From the NCBI RefSeq assembly GCF_034008315.1, contig NZ_CP125377.1:2740001-2804000 (forward strand): 64,000 bases of DNA, in the 5' to 3' direction. Every line of letters starts with the position of its first letter. Position 1 is the stretch's first letter. This stretch comes from Pseudomonas sp. P8_241. Lineage in GTDB: Bacteria; Pseudomonadota; Gammaproteobacteria; Pseudomonadales; Pseudomonadaceae. A program made the translations under genes and the position numbers. Positions 53,578-62,476 of this stretch are shown piece after piece. A model generated the notes under the pieces. The model was not told the origin of the DNA. It searched no databases and saw only the letters and a program-made list of their open reading frames with translations.

Positions 53578-54339
53578 TCAGCTCGAGTGGCGCAGTGCCG
53601 CCCGTTGCCGACACGCATCGCCGAACGCCTGGAAAATCCTTAAATAAGGAGGGTTGTCCAGCACCTGCCATTCCGGGTGCCATTGCACGCCGAGGGCAAA
53701 CGCTTTGCTGTGTTCGACGGAGATCGCCTCGATCAAGCCATCGGGGGCGACGGCTTCGGCGCGCAGGCCGGAAGCGAGGCGGTCGATGCCCTGACTGTGA
53801 ATCGAATTGACCTGGAACACCGTCGGCAGATCCAGCGCTTCGAACACACCGCCGGGCTGCACGTCCACCGCATGGGCGGGAGCGTATTGCACGGCCAGGT
53901 CCGGATGGTTGGCTTCGCGATGATCGAGCATGCCAGGAAGCTCATGGACCTTCTGATGCAGGCTGCCACCAAACGCCACGTTCATTTCCTGGAAACCACG
54001 GCAGATGCCGAGGACCGGAACGCCGGCAGCGATGGCTGCGCGGATCAGGGGCAGGGTGGTGCGGTCCCGTTGCGGATCATGTTCCGTGCCGGGGGCGCTG
54101 GCCGGGCCTTGATAGTGGAAAGGTTCCACGTTCGACGGCGAGCCGGTCAGCAACAGACCGTCGAGCTGCGGCAGCAGGTCCTCGATTTCGATCAGGTCGC
54201 CCAGGGAAGGAATAACGACAGGCAGCCCCAGCGCCGCAACGCTGACAGCGCGAACGTACTTGTCGCCGCTGATGTGGTAGGGGTGCAGGCCAATCTGTTT
54301 GACGCAGGCTGTAACGCCGATCAATGGCTTGAATGCCAT
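53578..54339 (-). CDS. pauD: Gamma-glutamyl-gamma-aminobutyrate hydrolase (class I glutamine amidotransferase-like)
   Basis: 253 residues from MAFKPLIGVTAC with GAGGTG upstream. Catalytic cysteine in VPVLGICRGFQEMNVAFGGS (about 114) and the His/Glu pair in GVQWHPEWQV (about 230). Releases GABA and glutamate from gamma-Glu-GABA, the last step of the gamma-glutamylation route. Divergent from pauA. Confidence 0.92.
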   Translation of the reverse strand: MAFKPLIGVTACVKQIGLHPYHISGDKYVRAVSVAALGLPVVIPSLGDLIEIEDLLPQLDGLLLTGSPSNVEPFHYQGPASAPGTEHDPQRDRTTLPLIRAAIAAGVPVLGICRGFQEMNVAFGGSLHQKVHELPGMLDHREANHPDLAVQYAPAHAVDVQPGGVFEALDLPTVFQVNSIHSQGIDRLASGLRAEAVAPDGLIEAISVEHSKAFALGVQWHPEWQVLDNPPYLRIFQAFGDACRQRAALRHSS

Positions 54340-54622
54340 TTTTATCACCTCGAAGTTTCACACTTGAACGAGCTTTTCCGGAGCTTAGCCTTGTTGATTT
54401 TAATTAACAACTCTCATGTAAAAAATTCTAAACGCCACACGTCCGATCTTCAGGATCTACGCGTGTTTGAGGGTCTATCTGGCACTCTCGTCCCCCTGAG
54501 AGCCCCTAAAATAAACGTCGAAAGGCCAAGTGTTCGCTATTGACTTCACTTTGCCTTTCGGATTGACTGGGCTCGTGAAAGGGCGGTGAACATAATAATT
54601 AACAGTAAAAAATAGGTGCATC
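54340..54622. promoter_or_regulatory. pauD-pauA divergent promoter region
   Basis: 283 bp, markedly AT-rich at two points. TTGTT..AACAA surrounds TTTTAATT at 54391-54410, and TAATTAACA recurs at 54401-54409 and 54597-54605, close to each gene start. These could be operator copies for the PauR encoded downstream; no known consensus was matched. Confidence 0.4.
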
Positions 54623-55999
54623 ATGTCGGTCCCTCTGCGTACCGTTCAACTCAACGAAGCAAACGCATTCCTTAAGAAATATCCTGAGGTTTTGTACGTC
54701 GACCTTCTGATTGCGGATATGAACGGTGTGGTGCGCGGTAAGCGCATCGAACGCACCAGTCTTCATAAGGTTTACGAGAAAGGCATCAACCTGCCGGCGT
54801 CTCTGTTTGCTCTGGACATCAATGGTTCCACGGTGGAAAGCACCGGCCTGGGTCTGGACATCGGCGATGCCGACCGGATCTGCTACCCGATCCCCGGCAC
54901 CTTGAGCATCGAGCCATGGCAAAAGCGCCCAACCGCGCAACTGCTGATGACCATGCATGAAATCGAAGGTCAGCCATTCTTCGCCGACCCGCGTGAAGTA
55001 CTGGCCAATATCGTGCGCAAGTTCGACGACCTTGGCCTGACCATCTGCGCCGCGTTCGAGCTGGAGTTCTACCTGATCGACCAGGACAACGTGAACGGTC
55101 GCCCGCAATCGCCGCGTTCGCCGGTGTCCGGCAAGCGTCCGATGTCGACCCAGGTGTACCTGATCGACGACCTCGACGAATACGTCGACTGCCTGCAAGA
55201 CATCCTCGAAGGCGCGAAAGAGCAGGGCATTCCTGCTGACGCCATCGTCAAGGAAAGCGCCCCGGCACAATTCGAAGTCAACCTGCACCACGTGGCCGAT
55301 CCTATAAAGGCGTGCGACTACGCCGTCCTGCTCAAGCGTCTGGTGAAGAACATCGCCTACGACCACGAAATGGACACCACCTTCATGGCCAAGCCGTATC
55401 CGGGCCAGGCGGGTAACGGTCTGCACGTGCACATTTCGATTCTCGACAAAGAAGGCAACAACATCTTTGCCAGCGAGGATCCCGAGCAGAACGCCGCGCT
55501 GCGACACGCGATCGGCGGTGTGCTCGAGACCCTGCCGGCGCAGATGGCGTTCCTCTGCCCGAACGTCAACTCGTACCGTCGTTTCGGTGCACAGTTCTAC
55601 GTGCCGAACTCGCCGAGCTGGGGCATCGACAACCGCACCGTGGCCGTGCGTGTACCGACCGGTTCGCCGGACGCCGTACGCATCGAACACCGCGTGGCCG
55701 GCGCCGATGCCAACCCGTACCTGTTGATGGCTTCTGTGTTGGCGGGCGTGCACCACGGCCTGACCAACAAAATCGAGCCGGGCGCTCCGGTTGAAGGCAA
55801 CAGCTACGAGCAGAATGAACAGAGCCTGCCGAACAACCTGCGCGATGCACTGCGCGAGCTGGACGACAGCGACGTCATGGCCAAATACATCGACCCGATG
55901 TACATCGACGTGTTCGTGGCGTGCAAGGAAAGCGAGTTGGCCGAGTTCGAGAATTCCATCTCGGACCTTGAGTACAACTGGTACTTGCACACCGTCTGA
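54623..55999 (+). CDS. pauA: Gamma-glutamylpolyamine synthetase (glutamine synthetase family)
   Basis: 458 residues. Glutamine-synthetase fold: N-terminal beta-grasp (VLYVDLLIADMNGVVRGKRI), catalytic ICAAFELEFYLID, GNGLHVHISILD and NSYRRFGAQFYVPN with IEHRVAGADANPYL. Unlike glutamine synthetase it attaches glutamate to a polyamine such as putrescine using ATP. First gene of the + strand part of the pathway. Confidence 0.92.
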   Translation: MSVPLRTVQLNEANAFLKKYPEVLYVDLLIADMNGVVRGKRIERTSLHKVYEKGINLPASLFALDINGSTVESTGLGLDIGDADRICYPIPGTLSIEPWQKRPTAQLLMTMHEIEGQPFFADPREVLANIVRKFDDLGLTICAAFELEFYLIDQDNVNGRPQSPRSPVSGKRPMSTQVYLIDDLDEYVDCLQDILEGAKEQGIPADAIVKESAPAQFEVNLHHVADPIKACDYAVLLKRLVKNIAYDHEMDTTFMAKPYPGQAGNGLHVHISILDKEGNNIFASEDPEQNAALRHAIGGVLETLPAQMAFLCPNVNSYRRFGAQFYVPNSPSWGIDNRTVAVRVPTGSPDAVRIEHRVAGADANPYLLMASVLAGVHHGLTNKIEPGAPVEGNSYEQNEQSLPNNLRDALRELDDSDVMAKYIDPMYIDVFVACKESELAEFENSISDLEYNWYLHTV

Positions 56000-56040
56000 C
56001 GGCGTTGGCGGTGTACACAAATCTCGTGTGCGCCGCCAAC

Positions 56041-56135
56041 CCTGTAGGAGCTGGCTTGCCAGCGATGGCGTCGTCACAGTCAACATTGATGACGTCTGAT
56101 CCACCGCAATCGCTGGCAAGCCAGCTCCTACAGGG
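56041..56135. repeat. REP pair (GCCAGC/GCTGGC variant)
   Basis: CCTGTAGGAGCTGGCTTGCC and facing GCAAGCCAGCTCCTACAGGG flank about 50 bp between pauA and kauB. Confidence 0.88.
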
Positions 56136-56208
56136 ATCGCATTTCATTTTTTGATTGGGTGGGCATTCAGCCCGACGATCACCTATTCCCCTGCGTCGAG
56201 TCACAACC

Positions 56209-57699
56209 ATGACAAACACTCGCAGCGATTGGGAGCAACGCTTCCAGTCCCTCTCTATTGAAGGTCGCGCCTTCATCGACGGCCAATATTGCACCGCCGC
56301 CGATGGCGCTACGTTTGAATGCATCAGCCCGGTGGACGGTCGCTTCCTGGCGAACGTCGCCAGTACCGACGAAGCCGACGCCAATGCGGCAGTCACTGTC
56401 GCGCGCCGCACCTTCGAGTCCGGCGTCTGGTCCAACCTGGCCCCGGCCGAGCGCAAACGCATCCTGATCCGTTTCGCCGACCTGATCCTGGCGAACCGGG
56501 AAGAACTGGCCCTGCTCGAAACCCTCGACATGGGCAAGCCGATCAGCGACTCCATGAGCATCGACATTCCGGCGACCGCCAACGCGATCCGCTGGACCGC
56601 CGAAGCCATCGACAAGATCTACGACGAAGTCGCCGCGACACCTCAGGACCAATTGGGCCTGGTGACCCGCGAAGCGGTCGGCGTGGTCGCGGCCATCGTG
56701 CCGTGGAACTTCCCGTTGATCATGGCCAGCTGGAAGTTCGCCCCGGCCCTGGCGATGGGCAACTCGTTCATCCTCAAACCTTCGGAAAAGTCGCCGCTGA
56801 CCGCGATCCGCATCGCGCAATTGGCGCTGGATGCCGGCATTCCGAAAGGCGTGTTCAACGTACTGCCGGGCTACGGTCACACCGTCGGCAAGGCGCTGGC
56901 GTTGCACATGGACGTCGACGTGCTGGCCTTCACCGGCTCCACGGCGATTGCTAAACAACTGATGATCTATGCCGGCCAGAGCAACATGAAACGCGTCTGG
57001 GCGGAAGCGGGGGGCAAGAGCCCGAACGTAGTGTTCGCCGACGCACCGGATCTGCGTGCAGCCGCGCAGGCAGCGGCCAGCGGCATCGCCTTCAACCAGG
57101 GCGAAGTCTGCACCGCCGGTTCACGTCTGCTGATTGAGCGTTCGATCCGCGAGCAGTTCATTCCGTTGTTGGTCGAAGCGCTGCAAGCGTGGAAACCGGG
57201 GCACGCGCTCGATCCTGCAACCACCGTCGGCGCGGTCGTCGACCAGCGTCAACTGGACAACGTGCTGCGCTACATCGGCATCGGCAAAGCGCAAGGCGCC
57301 GAACTGATCGCGGGTGGCAACCGCACCCTCGAAGACACCGGTGGCCAGTACGTGGAACCGACGATTTTCGACGGCGTGACCAACGCCATGACCATCGCCC
57401 AGGAAGAAATCTTCGGCCCGGTTTTGTCGGTGATCACCTTCGACACGGCGGAAGAAGCCCTGGCGATTGCCAACGACAGCATCTTCGGCCTGGCCGCCGG
57501 TGTTTGGACCAGCAATCTGAGCAAGGCCCACACCTTCGCCCGTGGCCTGCGTGCCGGGAGTGTCTGGGTCAACCAGTACGACGGCGGCGACATGACCGCG
57601 CCGTTCGGCGGGTTCAAGCAGTCGGGTAACGGTCGGGACAAATCGCTGCACGCGTTCGACAAGTACACCGAACTCAAAGCGACCTGGATCAAGCTCTGA
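56209..57699 (+). CDS. kauB: NAD(P)-dependent aldehyde dehydrogenase of polyamine/guanidinobutyrate catabolism
   Basis: 496 residues from MTNTRSDWEQ. Aldehyde dehydrogenase motifs: VVAAIVPWNFPLIMASWKFA (NAD/substrate), AFTGSTAIAKQL, catalytic Glu in WAEAGGKSPNVVF (about 264) and catalytic Cys in FNQGEVCTAGSRLL (about 298). Oxidises gamma-glutamyl-gamma-aminobutyraldehyde to the acid (PuuC/PauC) and in Pseudomonas also guanidinobutyraldehyde. Its stop is followed at once by AACAATAAGG. Confidence 0.9.
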   Translation: MTNTRSDWEQRFQSLSIEGRAFIDGQYCTAADGATFECISPVDGRFLANVASTDEADANAAVTVARRTFESGVWSNLAPAERKRILIRFADLILANREELALLETLDMGKPISDSMSIDIPATANAIRWTAEAIDKIYDEVAATPQDQLGLVTREAVGVVAAIVPWNFPLIMASWKFAPALAMGNSFILKPSEKSPLTAIRIAQLALDAGIPKGVFNVLPGYGHTVGKALALHMDVDVLAFTGSTAIAKQLMIYAGQSNMKRVWAEAGGKSPNVVFADAPDLRAAAQAAASGIAFNQGEVCTAGSRLLIERSIREQFIPLLVEALQAWKPGHALDPATTVGAVVDQRQLDNVLRYIGIGKAQGAELIAGGNRTLEDTGGQYVEPTIFDGVTNAMTIAQEEIFGPVLSVITFDTAEEALAIANDSIFGLAAGVWTSNLSKAHTFARGLRAGSVWVNQYDGGDMTAPFGGFKQSGNGRDKSLHAFDKYTELKATWIKL

Positions 57700-57751
57700 T
57701 AACAATAAGGCGACGGTCGCCGACAGCTGTCGGTGGCCCTCGGAGAAATGT

Positions 57752-59035
57752 ATGAAACAAACGCATGTAAACAGCTACTACGCCGCCACCCGCAACTTCA
57801 CCGGTGATTTCCCTGTGCTGGAAGGTGCGGTGGATTGTGATGTCTGCGTGATCGGCGCCGGCTACACCGGCCTGTCCTCGGCCCTGTTCTTAGCCGAAGC
57901 GGGCTACAGCGTGACCGTACTCGAAGCGGCCAAGGTCGGTTTCGGCGCCAGCGGCCGCAATGGCGGTCAACTGGTCAACTCCTACAGCCGCGACGTCGAT
58001 GTCATCGAAGAGCGCTACGGCGACAAAACTGCCGAAATCCTCGGCAGCATGATTTTCGAAGGCGCCGACATCATCCGTCAGCGCATACAGCACTACGACA
58101 TCCAGTGCGATTACCGTCCCGGCGGCATCTTCGCGGCGATGAACAAGAAACAACTCAACGGCCTGGCCGAGCAGAAGAAGAGCTGGGAGCGCTACGGCAA
58201 CAAGAGCCTGAAAATGCTCGACGCGGCTGATATCAAGCGCGAAGTCGGTTCCCAAGCCTACGTCGGCGGCCTGCTGGACATGCAGGGCGGCCACATTCAC
58301 CCGCTGAACCTGGCCCTCGGCGAGGCTTCGGCGATCATCGGCCTTGGCGGCAAGATCTACGAACAATCGGCGGCGGTGGACATCACCTACGGTGAGCCGA
58401 TCACCGTACGCACCGCAAAAGGTGTGGTAAAGGCCAAGTACCTGCTGATCGCCGGTAACGCGTACCTGCCGCAGGGCCTGGACAACCGCGTGACCAGCAA
58501 AAGCATGCCGTGCGGCTCGCAGATCGTCGTCACCGAGCCGTTGTCGGAGCAGCAAGCGCGTAGCCTGATCAAGAACAACTACTGCGTCGAAGACTGCAAC
58601 TACCTGCTCGATTACTACCGCCTGACAGCGGACAACCGTCTGCTGTACGGCGGTGGCGTGGTCTACGGCGCCCGTGAACCGGACGACATCGAGCAACTGA
58701 TCCGCCCGAAAATCCTCAAGACCTTCCCGCAATTGAAGGACGTGAAGATCGACTACCGCTGGACCGGCAACTTCCTGTTGACCATGTCACGCATGCCGCA
58801 ATTCGGCCGTATCGAGAAAAACGCCTACTACATGCAAGGCTACAGCGGTCACGGCGTCACCTGTTCGCACCTGGCCGGCAAACTGATCTCGGAAATGATT
58901 CGTGGCGACGCTGAGCGCTTCGACGCGTTTGCCTCGCTGCCGCACATGCCGATGATCGGCGGGCGCACCTTCTCGGCACCGTTGACCGCTCTGGGCGCCG
59001 TGTACTACTCGCTGCGCGACCGTTTCGGTATCTAA
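57752..59035 (+). CDS. pauB: FAD-dependent gamma-glutamylpolyamine oxidase
   Basis: 427 residues. N-terminal FAD motif VCVIGAGYTGLSSALFLAEAG and VGFGASGRNGGQLVNSYS typical of the DAO/PuuB group. The C-terminal FAD contact is YMQGYSGHGVTCSHLAG. Oxidises gamma-glutamylputrescine to the aldehyde that KauB uses. 52 bp after kauB with a CTCGGAG site. Confidence 0.92.
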   Translation: MKQTHVNSYYAATRNFTGDFPVLEGAVDCDVCVIGAGYTGLSSALFLAEAGYSVTVLEAAKVGFGASGRNGGQLVNSYSRDVDVIEERYGDKTAEILGSMIFEGADIIRQRIQHYDIQCDYRPGGIFAAMNKKQLNGLAEQKKSWERYGNKSLKMLDAADIKREVGSQAYVGGLLDMQGGHIHPLNLALGEASAIIGLGGKIYEQSAAVDITYGEPITVRTAKGVVKAKYLLIAGNAYLPQGLDNRVTSKSMPCGSQIVVTEPLSEQQARSLIKNNYCVEDCNYLLDYYRLTADNRLLYGGGVVYGAREPDDIEQLIRPKILKTFPQLKDVKIDYRWTGNFLLTMSRMPQFGRIEKNAYYMQGYSGHGVTCSHLAGKLISEMIRGDAERFDAFASLPHMPMIGGRTFSAPLTALGAVYYSLRDRFGI

Positions 59036-59046
59036 GCGTTACCTCG

Positions 59047-59083
59047 CCGGCGGCTTCTGTGTAACAGGCGCCGCTGGTTTTTT
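59047..59083 (+). terminator. Terminator after pauB
   Basis: CCGGCGGC pairs with GCCGCTGG (one G-T) across a 15-nt loop, followed by TTTTTT. Ends the pauA-kauB-pauB transcript. Confidence 0.75.
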
Positions 59084-59091
59084 ATGCTTTT

Positions 59092-59186
59092 CCTGTGGGA
59101 GCCAGCCTGCTGGCGATGAGGCCATATCTGCCAAAATAGATGTCGCCTGACACACCGCTTTCGCCAGCAGGCTGGCTCCCACAGGT
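59092..59186. repeat. REP pair (GCCAGC/GCTGGC variant)
   Basis: CCTGTGGGAGCCAGCCTGCT and facing CGCCAGCAGGCTGGCTCCCA. The right unit has CTCCCAC, matching the right IS110 guide, but a left half (AGGCTGG) that does not match the left guide, and it is unoccupied. Confidence 0.88.
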
Positions 59187-59352
59187 TGTGCGACTTCATG
59201 GCAAATGGCTATTTTTTCGGCCATTTATCGAACCTGCTGAGCATTACCAACAAACGTGATTTAATAGCCGCCTTTCACGTTTCCGGGACCGGAAAACGGC
59301 GTAAACCGCGCCTGCTCTCCACCCCTCCTTCAGGTTGGCGCATAAGGCTGTC

Positions 59353-59901
59353 ATGGATACGGGCTCACGACTCAAATTAGTACGCGAAAGCTACAAACTG
59401 TCCCAGCGCGAGCTGGCGCGGCGTAGCGGCGTCACCAATGCCACCATCTCCCTGATCGAACAGAATCGGGTCAGTCCTTCCGTCAGCTCTCTGAAGAAAC
59501 TGCTGGAGGGCATCCCCATGTCTCTGGCCGACTTCTTCACGTTCGACCAGCCGCCCCGCGAACATCAATACGTCTTCCGCAGCAGCGAGCAACCAGACCT
59601 CGGCCGCCACGGCCTGCGCCTGCTGCTGATCGGCGCCTCCGTACCGAGCCGCCAAATGCGTCTGCTGCGCGAACAATACGCGCCAGGTGCAAGCTCCGGA
59701 GAAGAGCCGATCGTGCATTCCGAGGGCGAGGAGTGCGGACTCGTCACGCGTGGCACCGTGGAATTGACCGTCGATGGCCAGATCAGCGTGCTCAACGCCG
59801 GGGACGGCTATTACTTCCCCACGACCTTGCCGCATCGCTTCCGCAACATCGGCCAGGATGAGGCGGAGATCATCAGCGCGAATACGCCGGCAAACTTCTG
59901 A
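59353..59901 (+). CDS. pauR: XRE-cupin transcriptional regulator of polyamine catabolism
   Basis: 182 residues from MDTGSRLKLVRE. N-terminal HTH (YKLSQRELARRSGVTNATIS, about 13-32) and C-terminal cupin (VHSEGEECGLVTRGTVELTV, FPTTLPHRFRNIG). This is the PuuR/PauR layout, a repressor released by putrescine-type inducers. Next to pauAB and kauB, which it should control. Confidence 0.88.
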   Translation: MDTGSRLKLVRESYKLSQRELARRSGVTNATISLIEQNRVSPSVSSLKKLLEGIPMSLADFFTFDQPPREHQYVFRSSEQPDLGRHGLRLLLIGASVPSRQMRLLREQYAPGASSGEEPIVHSEGEECGLVTRGTVELTVDGQISVLNAGDGYYFPTTLPHRFRNIGQDEAEIISANTPANF

Positions 59902-59969
59902 TTCCGACAGCAGCCCTTTGTGGGCAGCATTGCTCGTTGTCTGTTCAATCGATTTTTCAAGAGTGAAAA

Positions 59970-60068
59970 ATGGCATTGACTGAGGAAAAACTGGTCGGCA
60001 TTGCGATGACCAATCCTATCAACGCTGAAGTTATCTCGCGCTTGCCTTCACTCGGTCTGAGTCAATGA
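59970..60068 (+). pseudogene. N-terminal scrap of a nucleotidyltransferase-family gene
   Basis: 32 codons (TEEKLVGIAMTNPINAEVIS, RLPSLGLSQ) that resemble the start of DUF925-type nucleotidyltransferase proteins (ANPVNAELLERL...LGLPQ from memory). The following GC-rich 60 bp do not continue the family in any frame. Likely a remnant of a deleted gene, though translation as a tiny protein cannot be excluded. Confidence 0.4.
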
Positions 60069-60160
60069 CGGGACTTTAGTCGACCGTTCGTCCGCTGCCC
60101 CGCACCTTCTCGTGACCGTTTCTTCCAATGTTTTACCTACACTACGCAGGAAGAATCGAC

Positions 60161-60466
60161 ATGATGACTCACAAGGTGGTCGCGCTCGCGCTTGCGGCGT
60201 TTTTATCCAGCGGGTCGCTGTATGCGGTGGCTGCTGAAACGAGCTCTGGGGACATGACGTCCACCGATGGCAAAAGCCAGACGCGTGAACCGGCTCCCAA
60301 ACCCACCAACGCCGATCCGGATGCGGCGGCGCTGCCTAAAGGGGCGGACGGCGGGACGACTGACAACGGTCCAATCCCTGCGGGGTCCAAGCCTGCGGGG
60401 GCCGGTCAGACCGGTAGCAGCAGCGGTGGATCGGGCGGCGGCGCGGGTGGCAGTGCTGGCGGGTAA
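60161..60466 (+). CDS. Small exported Gly/Pro-rich protein
   Basis: 101 residues from MMTHKVVALA after AGGAAG. Signal peptide (KVVALALAAFLSSGSLYAVA, cut near A-AETSS), then a disordered tail rich in Thr, Ser, Pro, Ala and Gly ending GSSSGGSGGGAGGSAGG. Predicted periplasmic, intrinsically disordered. Function unknown. Confidence 0.65.
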   Translation: MMTHKVVALALAAFLSSGSLYAVAAETSSGDMTSTDGKSQTREPAPKPTNADPDAAALPKGADGGTTDNGPIPAGSKPAGAGQTGSSSGGSGGGAGGSAGG

Positions 60467-60485
60467 AAATGTTGAGACGATCGAA

Positions 60486-60523
60486 AACCTGTGGCGAGGG
60501 AGCAAGTTTCCTCGCCACAGGTT
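60486..60523. terminator. Inverted repeat between convergent genes
   Basis: AACCTGTGGCGAGG and CCTCGCCACAGGTT, 14-bp perfect arms with a 10-nt spacer, between the Gly-rich gene (ends 60466) and the PLDc_N gene (ends 60556 on the other strand). Probably a two-way terminator. The same CCTGTGGCGAGGGAG string starts near 50191. Confidence 0.6.
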
Positions 60524-60555
60524 GAGTATCGCTACAGGTAAAGTGTGTATTGCGC

Positions 60556-60774
60556 TTACTGCCGGGCCTGTGCCGACCGTGGGTTGTGAGCGATATGCCT
60601 GGGTCCCGCCAATGCCCACAAAATCAAACCAACCAACGGCACAAACACGATCACCACCATCCACACCCCTTTGGTACTCGCTTTGCCTTGGCTTTTGCGC
60701 ACCCGATTGATTGCCCACAATTCGATGAGCAGCAGCACTGCCGCCAGTACGATCCAGATTGATACGTTTTGCAT
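60556..60774 (-). CDS. PLDc_N-domain small membrane protein
   Basis: 72 residues with two membrane helices (IWIVLAAVLLLIELWAINRV and GVWMVVIVFVPLVGLILWAL) and the PLDc_N-type end (PLVGLILWALAGPRHI). This domain normally precedes phospholipase D-type proteins but often occurs alone, as here. Role unknown. Confidence 0.78.
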   Translation of the reverse strand: MQNVSIWIVLAAVLLLIELWAINRVRKSQGKASTKGVWMVVIVFVPLVGLILWALAGPRHIAHNPRSAQARQ

Positions 60775-60844
60775 TCGCCACCTCCTGATAGTCCTTCAGT
60801 TAGGTGGATGCTCACTCGCAGGGTTCATTTAATTTGCGTCGCTG

Positions 60845-61753
60845 TCACTGGGCGATGAAATCCCGGACAACCTTGATCGTCTGTGTCGGCGCTTCTTCCA
60901 TCAACCAATGCCCGGCGCCCGGAATCACCGCTTCGGTGACGTTATCCGCAGCATTGCGCATCACGATGGCTTCGTTGTTGCCGAAGGATTTTTCCCCGCC
61001 GATGGCCAGCACCGGCATGGTCAGACGCGTGGTCATGGTCGCCTTGTTGTCCAGTTCATCCTGGCGAATGCTGCGGAACTGGGCGAACGCCGCGTGCATG
61101 GCACCGGGGCGGGCGTAGAGTTTGGCGTAGTGTTGGCGGATGTCTTCATCGACCTTGGTGGGGTCACCGGCGAACTCGTTCCAGAAACGGTCCAGGTAAA
61201 TGCGCTCGCGCCCGGCCACCAGGCGTTCCATGTCGGGGCCGCCGAAGTCGAAGTGCCACAGCATCGGCGAGCGAACGATGTCGTTCCACGGCGTGATGCC
61301 CGGCACCGGCGCATCCATCACCACCAGCCGATCCGTGCGTTGCGGATAACGCGCCGCGTAGGCGAAGGCGACCATGGTGCCGATGTCGTGGCCGATGACG
61401 ATCGAGCGCTCGATCTTCAGTGCGCTCAGCACACCGCGAATGTCGGCTGCCTGGGTTTTCTTGTCGTAGCCACTGTCGGGAATGGACGACAAGCCCATGC
61501 CGCGAAGGTCCGGCACCACCACGGTGTGATCCCGCGCCAGATCCGCCGCCAACGGCGCCCACATGTCACCCGTATCGCCAAAACCGTGCAACAGCACCAC
61601 CGCCGGGCCTTTGCCGCCGATGCGAACGTGCATCGTGACGCCGTCGACGGGAATGTCCTGAGTGCGGAATGCGTCCGGGAAAGGCGTCACCGCAGCGTTT
61701 GCCGGGAAATGCAGAGCGAGCATCGTGAGGGCGGTCAGCAGCATTCGGGTCAT
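60845..61753 (-). CDS. Exported alpha/beta hydrolase (epoxide hydrolase/haloalkane dehalogenase-like)
   Basis: 302 residues from MTRMLLTALT with GGAG eight bases upstream. Signal peptide (cut near ANA-AVT, about 21). VVLLHGFGDTGDMWAPLA, DLRGMGLSSIPDSGYDKKTQ, nucleophile aspartate in VIGHDIGTMVAFAYA (about 119) and His in PGAGHWLMEEAP (about 279). An Asp nucleophile fits epoxide hydrolase or dehalogenase chemistry. Periplasmic. Substrate unknown. Confidence 0.82.
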   Translation of the reverse strand: MTRMLLTALTMLALHFPANAAVTPFPDAFRTQDIPVDGVTMHVRIGGKGPAVVLLHGFGDTGDMWAPLAADLARDHTVVVPDLRGMGLSSIPDSGYDKKTQAADIRGVLSALKIERSIVIGHDIGTMVAFAYAARYPQRTDRLVVMDAPVPGITPWNDIVRSPMLWHFDFGGPDMERLVAGRERIYLDRFWNEFAGDPTKVDEDIRQHYAKLYARPGAMHAAFAQFRSIRQDELDNKATMTTRLTMPVLAIGGEKSFGNNEAIVMRNAADNVTEAVIPGAGHWLMEEAPTQTIKVVRDFIAQ

Positions 61754-61913
61754 GGCGTTGTCTCCAGATGTGGTCGTGCAAGCGCTGAGTGCGTTTGACT
61801 CAAGACCCCGGTCGGATGAGAGTAGTCGGTTTAATGGGCGCTCACCGACGGAACCAACCTCACCAGGCGCGTCTAAATTTTCAGGGAATTCTCCCGCAAC
61901 GAAGGAGCGACTC

Positions 61914-62357
61914 ATGTCCAGATCCCGCCTATTGATCGCAGCCGCTACCTGCCTGGCACTGGCCTGCGGTTCCGTCACTGCATTGGCCGATCCCGGCAAG
62001 GGCCAGGGCAATGGGAAGGAACATGGCAACCAGGGCAGTCATGGAAACAAAAACAAGAACAGTGGCGCAGAGGACTGGAGCAATGGCCCGAGCGTCAATC
62101 GTGACAGCGTGTTCGGGATTATTGGCGGCAATCGGGATTACTGGAGCCCAGGTCCTGCGTTGCCACCGGGTATCCAGAAAAACCTCGCTCGCGGCAAACC
62201 GCTGCCGCCGGGCATCGCCAAGAAGCTGGACGGTCGGTTGATCGGCCGGTTGCCTCATTATGATGGCTACGAATGGCAGCAGGTCGGCACGGATCTGATC
62301 CTGGTTGCGCTGGCCACCGGGCTGATTTATGAAATTCTCGATGGGGCATTTGATTAA
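61914..62357 (+). CDS. CigR-like/RcnB-superfamily exported protein
   Basis: 147 residues from MSRSRLLIAA after GAAGGAG. Signal peptide (cut near ALA-DPG, about 26), a Gly/Asn/Lys-rich linker (KGQGNGKEHGNQGSHGNKNK), then a conserved end with PPGIQKNLARGKPLPPGIAK, LPHYDGYEWQQVGTDLILVA and a final hydrophobic segment. This is the CigR (anti-virulence regulator) type layout. Probably envelope-associated. Confidence 0.78.
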   Translation: MSRSRLLIAAATCLALACGSVTALADPGKGQGNGKEHGNQGSHGNKNKNSGAEDWSNGPSVNRDSVFGIIGGNRDYWSPGPALPPGIQKNLARGKPLPPGIAKKLDGRLIGRLPHYDGYEWQQVGTDLILVALATGLIYEILDGAFD

Positions 62358-62476
62358 CCTTCGAACGGCGGATTTCTCTGGTCGCCAACCCCGATCCGTC
62401 CGTCGAGGCACTTGAACTGTAAGGGCGAAATCGCGTCTTAAATCACGCGATATCAACCCCCCTTACGGAAGCGATC

